Origin: Peribacillus frigoritolerans_B
Lineage (GTDB): Bacteria > Bacillota > Bacilli > Bacillales > DSM-1321
NCBI RefSeq assembly: GCF_044762665.1
Contig: NZ_JBIWES010000001.1
Span: forward strand, 248,001-312,000
Direction: 5' to 3'
Length of the DNA stretch: 64,000 nt
In this document: positions 46,666-54,104 of the stretch, piece by piece
How positions within the stretch are numbered: the first letter of the stretch is position 1
Layout of the letters: each line of letters opens with the position of its first letter
Translations under genes and position numbers: made by a program
The notes under the pieces: model-generated
Database searches by the model: none
What the model was told of the DNA's origin: nothing
What the model saw: only the letters and a program-made list of their open reading frames with translations

Positions 46666-46682
46666 TATCATTAAAAATGATA
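46666..46682. repeat. Palindrome upstream of the SinR-like gene
   Basis: TATCATT-AAA-AATGATA is a perfect 7-base inverted repeat about 75 bases before the SinR-like start, in the 400-base region shared with the polysaccharide operon. A regulator binding site is possible. Confidence 0.4.
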
Positions 46683-46755
46683 GGGAAATGTGTAAACTGA
46701 AAAGTGATAATTTAAATCAGCATATTATTTATATTAATGGTTAGGTGTGGTCAAA

Positions 46756-47055
46756 ATGATAGGTTACCGAGTTAAGTCGCTTAGGGAAGAAAGGAAAATG
46801 TCAATAAGTGAACTCTCCACAAAATCCGGCGTTGCCAAATCCTATATAAGCTCACTGGAAAGAAACCTTCAAACAAACCCTACTATATTAGTTTTAGAAA
46901 AAATCGCTAGAATCCTTTGTATTAAGGTCGATGCTCTGTTGAATGAACAAGCAGACAAGGGCATGGATGAAGAGTGGATGGAAATCATGCAGGATGTTAT
47001 CGGGTCTGGAATATCGAAAGAGGAAATGCGCGAATTTATTCAAGATAGAAAGTGA
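46756..47055 (+). CDS. SinR-like XRE transcriptional regulator
   Basis: 99 residues. The N-terminal helix-turn-helix contains GVAKSYISSLERNLQTNPTI, nearly the same as the recognition helix of B. subtilis SinR (GVAKSYLSSIERNLQTNP). The C-terminus (about 70-97, DEEWMEIMQDVIGSGISKEE) is the SinI/SinR interaction helix pair. It faces away from the polysaccharide operon and is placed to repress it, as SinR does with eps. AGGTG lies eight bases before the ATG; a GTG nine bases earlier is less likely. Confidence 0.9.
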   Translation: MIGYRVKSLREERKMSISELSTKSGVAKSYISSLERNLQTNPTILVLEKIARILCIKVDALLNEQADKGMDEEWMEIMQDVIGSGISKEEMREFIQDRK

Positions 47056-47116
47056 TGTCTTTAAGGATTGAGAAATTATGATACCACTTTCTTTTAGGTG
47101 CAACGAGTAAACTTTA

Positions 47117-47155
47117 AAAGGGGAAAAAGTGGATATAGCCACTTTTTCCCCTTTT
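47117..47155. terminator. Strong bidirectional terminator
   Basis: AGGGGAAAAAGTGG and CCACTTTTTCCCCT form a 14-bp perfect stem, with T tracts on both sides. It ends the SinR-like transcript and any leftward transcript from the phage remnant. Confidence 0.85.
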
Positions 47156-47173
47156 ATTAACCTTAACTCCGTT

Positions 47174-47278
47174 TTACCATTTGCGAATGGGTTTGGTGAA
47201 CTGATTAGAATCGTTGCATTCGGCAGCTCTTTTTGTAACTTTATTCATGCTTTCCAAATCTTGTTCCGGCTCCTCCAT
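47174..47278 (-). CDS. Possible 34-residue ORF
   Basis: The reverse frame MEEPEQDLESMNKVTKRA through FTKPIRKW ends just before the bidirectional terminator. No ribosome binding site is seen. It may be the tail of a decayed phage gene. Confidence 0.25.
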   Translation of the reverse strand: MEEPEQDLESMNKVTKRAAECNDSNQFTKPIRKW

Positions 47279-47302
47279 GCTAAGGGATTGATTGACTTAA
47301 AA

Positions 47303-47536
47303 ATGAAGCTCGATCACGTCGGAGTTAACGCCCTACTTTCGGACTTCGGCGAATCAGTTCATGTCGCTAAATTAAACGGTAAATATGTAACGATAATTGA
47401 GTCGGATTCAATTATTTTTGAGAAAAGCATCAGCCCTATCGAGTTCTTATTCCTACCCTTTATTGATATGTATGCGGCCATTGCGGTTGCTTTTTCTTTT
47501 CATCTCGGAATGATTCCCGTATACTCATCCTTTTAA
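47303..47536 (+). CDS. Possible phage-derived ORF, unknown function
   Basis: The forward frame from MKLDHVGVNALLSDFGESVH onward, with AKLNGKYVTIIESDSI, has phage-like amino acid use and locally higher GC than its surroundings. There is no clear ribosome binding site, so it may be a fragment. Confidence 0.3.
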   Translation: MKLDHVGVNALLSDFGESVHVAKLNGKYVTIIESDSIIFEKSISPIEFLFLPFIDMYAAIAVAFSFHLGMIPVYSSF

Positions 47537-47563
47537 TACTTTCGATAACAATTATTAATTGCT

Positions 47564-47878
47564 TTAAATATACCCGATAAAACCGGTCCTTGTACTATTG
47601 CGCTCGTTCTCTTCTTCTGTTAGTTTCATTAAATCTGAATGAATAATTATGGTCCTATTTCCACTCTTCACATTATATTCGAAGGGCTTCATCTTTTCAT
47701 CCACGCAATTCCTACTAAACACCGTTTCTACCAGTTTTTCTTTCGAGAATAAATATAAACGTAATAGTATACCGTCTTGCCCCTTAGTTCCCCAAGTGAA
47801 TAGGAACTGTAAGAAGATTCCTCCTTTTTCGTTTACACGTTCTACGGACGGCACCCGTACCGTCCGTTCATCAAACAA
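47564..47878 (-). CDS. Hypothetical protein behind the tail-spike gene
   Basis: 104 residues. The C-terminal half (EYNVKSGNRTIIIHSDLMKL, then EEENERN) looks protein-like; the N-terminal half passes through a GC-rich hairpin (ACGGACGG / CCGTCCGT, about 47842-47865). The start is uncertain. It follows the tail-spike gene in the same direction and may belong to the phage remnant. Confidence 0.35.
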   Translation of the reverse strand: MFDERTVRVPSVERVNEKGGIFLQFLFTWGTKGQDGILLRLYLFSKEKLVETVFSRNCVDEKMKPFEYNVKSGNRTIIIHSDLMKLTEEENERNSTRTGFIGYI

Positions 47879-47957
47879 AAAAAAAGACGTCCATTATGAG
47901 GAGCGCCTGGTGTTAGTAAGTTTATTTAACTACCGCACATCTTGTTATCATTACTTG

Positions 47958-49832
47958 TTATGCGTCAATGGCTCCAAATGCTTTCCATGTTCCAGGAGTC
48001 CCTGTGGCAACACATACCCAACCTAGTTTACCACCAGAAGTAGGCGAGGTGTTATACACTATTTCTCCTTGTTCCCATGACCCCGTTGTTGGTGCTGTTG
48101 TTCCGAATGAGTGGCGTTTTTTTCCCAATGTCATATATTCATCTATCTGGACAATACTAGGCTGAAAAACATAAGGCTTGCTTGCGTTGGTTTTTAACTC
48201 ATTTTCGGTTTTTGAAGGATACAGCGAATTATATAAATCAAAACCATCAAGAATAATATACTCTACTGTAGCAAGTGCCGGAGATGTCACAATGTTAGCG
48301 TTAACTGTGATGGAATCAATAGTTGATACATCCTTGACGTTGGTAGTAAATACATTCATATCAACTGGTACAACATGAGTTACGAATGTATTTTTCATTC
48401 CCGTGTACGTTGCAACATCTAGATTATCATCAAATATAGTGTAAGTTTTCGCCACGTTCAGCGTATCTTTATAATTGACTATAACATGTCTCCGAAATTT
48501 TTGTACACCGTTACTCATTTTCGTTCTAAGAGAAACACTAAATTTTTTGCGATTTAAAATTGGTGAATAAAAGAAAATACTGAATCCACTGTTTAATTGT
48601 CCGATTTGGTACGTGTATTTAACACCTTTCCCACTTAGTATATCAGATGTTTCTAAAACTGCATCAGTACGAGTGTTGTATAGTTTAACGACATTCTTTA
48701 ATACATCCACAAACCCATTAGCCACTGAATTTATTTCTGATAAATCAGTAGAAAAAAACGGAGTTTTACTTTGGTTAGGTAATGCTTTACTAGGAAAAAA
48801 ATTTCGATAGGTATTGCCCGATTCTGAAAAATCAACATCGTATCGTTTTACATTTTCTGTAACATTTAAGTATCCAAGATTATTAATTCCGGTTGTGTTT
48901 ATAATTTTAAGGTTATCTACTCTATCGAAAGTAACTGGATTAACAAACGAAAATGAACATCCAAGTATATTTAGCGACTTAATAGAATCTCCAACGGATA
49001 TTCCAGCCAGTATATGTGAGGTTGTATTATGTTCAAAATAAACCCCGAATAAATTAATATCTACGCCTTTTTTTATCACTAGTCCATTTTCGTTACCTTC
49101 AATAGTTCCACCTAAAAAGTTCACACTCATTCCATCATCAATTTGAACGCCGATTACATTATTTTCAAGATTAGCTCCAACAAGATTAAAGGCGTTTATA
49201 TAACTCTTTATTCCTGTTTCGCAATACCTAACATCACAGCTATTAAAATTCACAATCCAACCGTAAGCATCTATGCCCATTTTGCAATCTTTAATATATA
49301 CACGATCTAATGTAGAACGAGATACATTTTTTCCTGTTACAACGTTTCCGAATTTTAACGCAACTCCTTTTTTACTCGTTCCCGCTAACTGTATATCTCG
49401 GATATGCAAGTAATTAAGGCTGTATTGATCTAGTTTGATTAAAGGCGTGGTATCGTTAGTGGGATTGATTCGGATAATACTTTTGGTACTCCCAGCTCCG
49501 ATAATCTCAATACCTTCTAGATAATCATCTGCTGTTAGTTCTAATATTGTATTGTTAACGACAAATTCCCCTTCAGGAATACGCAATACCTTTTCTCCGT
49601 TCGTTTTTATATGAGCAAAAGCATCCTTGAAAGCTTGTGTTCTTCCTGCATCTGTATTTGTTGTAATAAATTTTTCAACGTTAACCCCTTGTACATTTGT
49701 AGTTTCCGCCACCTCCGCTGGAACCTCTGCATCCTTTTCTTCACTCTTCCCGAAGTTATCGTTAAACTCCGTCCTCAATACGTAATCTGTTGATTTATCC
49801 TGTCCTAAATTCTCATGTTTTTCGCTACTCAT
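47958..49832 (-). CDS. Beta-helix tail-spike-like protein of a prophage remnant
   Basis: 624 residues, uninterrupted. An N-terminal leader (about 1-45) resembles phage tail attachment regions, then a pectate-lyase-like beta-helix starts around FKDAFAHIKTNGEKVLRIPE and runs to about residue 330. A beta-rich part and a C-terminal module ending TGTPGTWKAFGAIDA, common in phage tail fibres, follow. Such proteins recognise or cut host surface polysaccharide. It is the only large open gene of the phage remnant. Confidence 0.75.
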   Translation of the reverse strand: MSSEKHENLGQDKSTDYVLRTEFNDNFGKSEEKDAEVPAEVAETTNVQGVNVEKFITTNTDAGRTQAFKDAFAHIKTNGEKVLRIPEGEFVVNNTILELTADDYLEGIEIIGAGSTKSIIRINPTNDTTPLIKLDQYSLNYLHIRDIQLAGTSKKGVALKFGNVVTGKNVSRSTLDRVYIKDCKMGIDAYGWIVNFNSCDVRYCETGIKSYINAFNLVGANLENNVIGVQIDDGMSVNFLGGTIEGNENGLVIKKGVDINLFGVYFEHNTTSHILAGISVGDSIKSLNILGCSFSFVNPVTFDRVDNLKIINTTGINNLGYLNVTENVKRYDVDFSESGNTYRNFFPSKALPNQSKTPFFSTDLSEINSVANGFVDVLKNVVKLYNTRTDAVLETSDILSGKGVKYTYQIGQLNSGFSIFFYSPILNRKKFSVSLRTKMSNGVQKFRRHVIVNYKDTLNVAKTYTIFDDNLDVATYTGMKNTFVTHVVPVDMNVFTTNVKDVSTIDSITVNANIVTSPALATVEYIILDGFDLYNSLYPSKTENELKTNASKPYVFQPSIVQIDEYMTLGKKRHSFGTTAPTTGSWEQGEIVYNTSPTSGGKLGWVCVATGTPGTWKAFGAIDA

Positions 49833-49879
49833 TCAATCATCACCCTTTCGTCACGCTTAGTTTTGTAGCGTAGCTATTA

Positions 49880-49984
49880 TTAATTCCGCTTCTCGGCGGT
49901 TATAAATTTCGACACATAAATCTTTATCTGTGTTTCAGAAAATTTCCGTCGGACCCACAACATGCCGAGTATAAATGCGTACAT
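49880..49984 (-). CDS. XkdX-like small phage protein
   Basis: 34 residues reading MYAFILGMLWVRRKFSETQ then KIYVSKFITAEKRN. The W-x3-KFSETQ...FITAE pattern resembles XkdX of PBSX-like phages, which lies among the tail fibre genes. GGGGGG precedes the ATG. Confidence 0.5.
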   Translation of the reverse strand: MYAFILGMLWVRRKFSETQIKIYVSKFITAEKRN

Positions 49985-50001
49985 ACTTTGCCCCCCATTC
50001 A

Positions 50002-50172
50002 TTAGTTCACGCTGTCCATAATCATGATAAGCGCCTCTTCAACGATTTCGAGTCGTGATTTCAGCTCTCCTTTTTCTTGCTGAAGAGCACCGATAGTCAC
50101 CTCGGCTTCCTCCATAGGCTCTACCCAGTCCATCGTCTCTACGTCGTCGAACACTTTCTGACTTGCCTCCAA
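50002..50172 (-). CDS. Small coiled-coil phage protein, possibly truncated
   Basis: The frame from about 50172 reads VFDDVETMDWVEP then a heptad-rich stretch (IGALQQEKGELKSRLEIVEE). Its front appears fused to the broken tail gene upstream, so the true start was probably lost; ATG codons inside the frame could still be used. Confidence 0.4.
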   Translation of the reverse strand: MEASQKVFDDVETMDWVEPMEEAEVTIGALQQEKGELKSRLEIVEEALIMIMDSVN

Positions 50173-50179
50173 GCATCCC

Positions 50180-50405
50180 AAAACGAGTTGTCTCCGCCTA
50201 CCTTAATACCAAGTAGCTCTTGCCAACGCACCAGTCCTCACGTTGTTTATCGACGAGCATCTTCGAAAACACATCGTCTATGTCGCGCATTAACTGTAGG
50301 TCTCCATGATTCCGCGCTGATAATCACCTCAGATTCGCTAATTTCTTCGTAATACGTAGGCATGTAGTCGAACATGGCATGTTTTATATCGCGAGTATTG
50401 TTCAC
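50180..50405 (-). pseudogene. Remnant of a phage tail protein (YmfQ/XkdU-like)
   Basis: A GTG behind GGTGAG starts RDIKHAMFDYMPTYYEEISE, the usual opening of YmfQ-like proteins (DUF2313). The frame shifts after about 30 codons (DIDDVFSKMLVDK and later LGIKVGGDNSF are in other frames) and the C-terminal part is missing. Confidence 0.65.
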
Positions 50406-51440
50406 GTCAAGCTCACCGTCTCCCCTTAACGACAACCTGCCAGTCTGGAATGACGATGTTAGCCGTACCTCTGTTTATAGTAAGTCTCTGTAATAAACTA
50501 CGGACGTAATGTCGAGCAGTAAGTTCGCAATCCGTGAATACCTTCAACCGCATCCGTAAACGCTATGCCTTCAAGATACTCGTCTAGTGCCGCTTCAAAT
50601 TCCGCTGTAACCGCGAAGATGTCTCCGCCAGCTGCAGCGTATGTGTTGCCGTAACGTGAATAGAATCCTCGACCACGCCACCACTGTTACCGCTACCCCG
50701 AAAGGACGTACCGATTCGATATACGTAGATGCTACGTCGATGACCATTTGATTCGGCGCTTTTCTGTCCGAGCTTTATAGCACGACTTTCAACGTGCCAG
50801 GTCCGCCCATAACGGATAAACCTTCGCATCATTTACTCCGACGACTTCCTTCTCCCATTGCAAGTAATGATTTGCGTTACCACTGGTCGCCGGCTTCTGC
50901 ACGCACCCCTTTAGGCGTCCGAGTAATTCTTCGTCTGTCTCTTCGTCGGCACCACCGTTGAAGGTATACCGTTTGTTGCCGTAATCACTCCGGATAAATC
51001 TCCCGGCGCTAGTGCCATGATTCTACCTACCACCGCGAATCACCCCTCCGGCTTCTGCCTAGGCTATCCTTGCCGTTCCACCTGTAAGAGTGACGTCTCT
51101 TAGCGTTAAGAAATAGATCTGTTCGGCATCGTCAGTCATTTATAGTGTATTCACTGGTACCGCCTGCCCGTTTGGGCCGTTAAGTGAAACGGACCCTTGT
51201 GCCTTAACTGCTTGCTTACCCGTCACGCCGAATTCTCCCGCCCGTAAGTCGAGCCACTGCCCTTCTGGTTTCCGCAAAGGCAGGCACCATAACCGCGTCC
51301 AACTCGACGTATGCAAGCGATAGCTCGATTGCTAACGGATAAAATAAGTGGTAAGCTAGCAACCCTTCCCGCTTATCAATCGTCCACCTGACCAACATCG
51401 CCTCGATTATCGCTTCTTGCGTTTTATATTCATATATTCA
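50406..51440 (-). pseudogene. Remnant of a Mu gp47/XkdT-like baseplate J protein
   Basis: Recognisable pieces in order are DKREGLLAYHLFYPLAIELS with AYVELDAVMVPAFAET; IYFLTLRDVTLTGGTAR; GGADEETDEELLGRLK; TSGNANHYLQWEKEVVGVND with AKVYPLWA; and YIESVRPFGVAV. These are baseplate J hallmarks, but they lie in different frames, with several indels. The gene cannot make a full protein. Confidence 0.75.
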
Positions 51441-51463
51441 CTTCCACCTCCTCCGTTATTACA

Positions 51464-51660
51464 ACGTATAATGAACAACTTGTTGCCTCCCGGTAAAAGT
51501 CATCTGTATATCTTCAATCCGATCGTTGTACGCCAGTGCCTCGTAAACTTATCCGAGGGACATCAGCGTCGAGCAAATCATCGGTAACGTCTTCGTCGCC
51601 GACTAGCTCGTTCAATTCGCAGCGTTGAAAACAATTCGAATTGCAAACGCCACTCCCCTT
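51464..51660 (-). pseudogene. C-terminal remnant of an XkdS-like (DUF2634) protein
   Basis: NELVGDEDVTDDLLDADVPR and, after a frame change, EALAYNDRIEDIQMTFTG are typical of the end of XkdS. The front is gone. Confidence 0.6.
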
Positions 51661-52069
51661 TCAGATATGATAGTTGCATTAATAACTAAATCTAAAACAT
51701 AGGATTAAAAACGTTATTAAAATAATAGATTTACCTAAGTTCCTACCGTTCGACCTATCGTGATTCGACCGATTGATTTTACGTATTGTAGAGTGTATGG
51801 GAGTCCGTTAATATAGTTGCCTAACCTAATAAAAATTTAAACGGAGTCGACAATTCACACTGAGGTTGTTTAATTTCGTTTGTACTCTTCCATCTCATAC
51901 CGTGTGTATATTTCCTTTTTTCACAAATAACTATAATTTTATTCCACTTTATTTTCATAATTTTTACTGACGTAATAATAGGCAAAATTATTCAGATGTT
52001 GGTCAGTCACTTATTTTTTCATTCCTAATTCTTATAGATTATCCCTTACAACTCTAGTAAAATGATATC
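51661..52069. other. Gene-free region left of the MFS gene
   Basis: AT-rich DNA between the phage remnant and the MFS promoter. I see no credible gene. Confidence 0.45.
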
Positions 52070-52088
52070 GAGAATGATAATTACTATC
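52070..52088 (+). promoter_or_regulatory. Fur-box-like operator
   Basis: GAGAATGATAATTACTATC matches the 19-base Fur consensus GATAATGATAATCATTATC at 16 of 19 positions. It lies 20 bases before the MFS start codon, next to the AAGGAG binding site. Confidence 0.65.
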
Positions 52089-52108
52089 AATTAAGGAGAA
52101 TAACTATT

Positions 52109-53287
52109 ATGGGTGTACCTTTGTTAAAAGAAGAGCTTCCGGTTGTTGATAAAATTTGGTCGCGTGATTTTATTATGATTTTCTTGGCTAACTTTTTTGT
52201 TTTTTTATCCTTTCAGATGACTAGCCCTACCCTTCCGCTTTTTGTAAAGGAGCTTGGCGGAAATGAACGGTATATTGGGTTAGTTGCTGGCATGTTTTTA
52301 TTTTCTGCCCTGATTGTCCGCCCCTTTGCTGGACAGGCCTTGGAAACAAAAGGCAGGCGTTTTGTTTTCCTATTCGGACTAGCCCTTTTGGCTGTAGCGA
52401 TTGGTTCGTTTGGATTTATGATGAGTATTTTCCTTCTATGTGCCATAAGGATTGTACAAGGGATTGGCTGGGGATATACGACCACGGCATCAGGTACGAT
52501 TGCCTCCGATCTTATCCCAGCAAGGCGTCGGGGTGAGGGAATGGGATACTTCACTTTATCGGGTAATTTAGCGATGGCTTTTGGACCTTCATTTGGGCTT
52601 TTCTTAGCGGAAATTTTAACCTTTCAACATTTGTTTTTATTTTGCGGAGTATTAATTCTTGCAGCTTGGATCATGGCTTCAACGATTACTTATAAAAAAG
52701 TAGATTATGCTCCTGCCCCAGGTAAGACTAATAGGTTTGACATTTATGAAAAAAGCGCTGTTGCTCCGTCCGTTCTTGTTTTTTTCATTACGGTAACTTT
52801 TGGCGGGACTGCTACCTTCTTACCGCTTTATACAATCGAAAAAGGTCTGACAGGTATTCAGGGATACTTTTTTCTTTATGCTTTAGCTCTTATTTTCACA
52901 CGTATGTTTGCTGGAAAGATTTATGATCAAAAAGGACATCAAGCTGTCTTCATTCCATCCACTCTTTTTATCGTAGCGGCGATGCTATTGCTTGCCTGGA
53001 TGCCAAGTAACATGATTCTGTATTTGGCAGCCATTTTATATGGCATTGGATTCGGTGCTGTCCAACCGGCTCTTCAAGCGTGGTCTCTTGAACACGCTGC
53101 CCGAAATCGAAAAGGCATGGCCAATGCCACTTTCTATTCCTTCTTTGATCTTGGAATCGGTTTCGGTGCCATCCTCTTCGGACAAATCGGCTATCTATTC
53201 GGGTATATAAGCATTTACATAATGGCAGCAGTCTCTGTGGGGATTTCAATATTGGCCTACTTATGGATATTAAGAAAAATGAAGTAA
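52109..53287 (+). CDS. MFS transporter, probably iron-regulated exporter
   Basis: 392 residues, twelve membrane helices. FVKELGGNERYIGLVAGMFL and the loop RPFAGQALETKGRR between helices 2 and 3 are MFS motif A; PARRRGEGMGYFTLSGNLAM follows. The Fur-like operator before it suggests a role in iron limitation, for example siderophore export, but no siderophore synthesis gene is present in the window. AAGGAG lies ten bases before the ATG. Confidence 0.85.
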   Translation: MGVPLLKEELPVVDKIWSRDFIMIFLANFFVFLSFQMTSPTLPLFVKELGGNERYIGLVAGMFLFSALIVRPFAGQALETKGRRFVFLFGLALLAVAIGSFGFMMSIFLLCAIRIVQGIGWGYTTTASGTIASDLIPARRRGEGMGYFTLSGNLAMAFGPSFGLFLAEILTFQHLFLFCGVLILAAWIMASTITYKKVDYAPAPGKTNRFDIYEKSAVAPSVLVFFITVTFGGTATFLPLYTIEKGLTGIQGYFFLYALALIFTRMFAGKIYDQKGHQAVFIPSTLFIVAAMLLLAWMPSNMILYLAAILYGIGFGAVQPALQAWSLEHAARNRKGMANATFYSFFDLGIGFGAILFGQIGYLFGYISIYIMAAVSVGISILAYLWILRKMK

Positions 53288-53298
53288 TTACACATTAT

Positions 53299-53327
53299 AG
53301 GACATCTTTATGGATGTTCTTTTTTTT
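53299..53327 (+). terminator. Terminator of the MFS gene
   Basis: GGACATC and GATGTTC pair around a short loop and run into TTTTTTTT. Confidence 0.8.
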
Positions 53328-53376
53328 GAAAGGCTCTTTTAGTAAAGATTGTTGTTATTAAAACGAAACTATTTAA

Positions 53377-53504
53377 GGTTGATTGGAGCGGAAGTGCGAG
53401 ACTCCTGCGGGAGCAGCGGGACAGGTGAGACCCAACAGGCGTTTACGCCGTGGAGGCTCACCGCCCGCCCCGCGGAAAGCGAGCATCTGGAGGGAAAATC
53501 AACC
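53377..53504. repeat. Dispersed GC-rich repeat, family 1, copy A
   Basis: About 128 bases with ends GGTTGATT and AATCAACC and an inner CTCCTGCGGGAGCAGCGGGA block. The same kind of element occurs in the other orientation at 58499-58626. It is much more GC-rich than its surroundings and has no gene. Similar elements are common in Bacillaceae genomes. Confidence 0.75.
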
Positions 53505-53704
53505 ACACCACATTACTTGGTAAATGGCAACAAAGCATTCGAAAACAGCGTGATTTTGTAGAACAGTTTATCGCATTTGCATCAGCACTTTTTTAACCCC
53601 ATGTAAACTATGTTATGGTTTTATTTGTTTTAAGTAATGTTATTGTATTTCCCGTTTCCTTCTCACTTTTTCGTTGTATGATAGAAAAAAAAGGAGTTTT
53701 GGGA

Positions 53705-53896
53705 ATGATTATTCTGCAGTATATTGGAAAAGTTTTTTCATTCATGCATAAGGATATACCGGAAACTCATGTTAAATGCCATGTTTGTGCAGGTACAGGT
53801 GCCTACGATATTTATACAGATTGTCTTACCTGTAATGCAAAGGGATTGATCAGTAAAGTTGAATATAATAGGAGGCTTGAAGAGGGTGAGATTTAA
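53705..53896 (+). CDS. Small zinc-binding CxxC protein (DnaJ zinc-finger-like)
   Basis: 63 residues. CHVCAGTG and CLTCNAKG, 14 residues apart, form a four-cysteine zinc site of the DnaJ central-domain/anti-TRAP type. The start at 53705 is chosen because AAAAGGAG precedes it; the 90 bases before in the same frame are hydrophobic and lack a binding site. Function unknown. Confidence 0.7.
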   Translation: MIILQYIGKVFSFMHKDIPETHVKCHVCAGTGAYDIYTDCLTCNAKGLISKVEYNRRLEEGEI

Positions 53897-53928
53897 AGAA
53901 TTTCATGAAGTCGATATATGTAATCAAA

Positions 53929-53957
53929 GAAGCAATATTGGCTATTGCTTCTTTTTT
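53929..53957 (+). terminator. Terminator of the CxxC protein gene
   Basis: GAAGCAATA and TATTGCTTC form a perfect nine-base stem followed by TTTTTT. Confidence 0.85.
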
Positions 53958-54104
53958 GTGTCCCAATAACGTTGCCGTTTGTCCCTTGGAAGATATATTA
54001 CTCTAATTTGAATGCATGATTTAATTATCGCATATTCAAAAGACCACCATTTGGTGGCCTTCTGCAAATATATCCTTTTTTGTTCCAAGTTCCATTCAGA
54101 ACAA

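Noticed and set aside
53349..53561. 70-residue frame across the GC-rich repeat
   Set aside because: It is produced by repeat family 1 copy A; no binding site.
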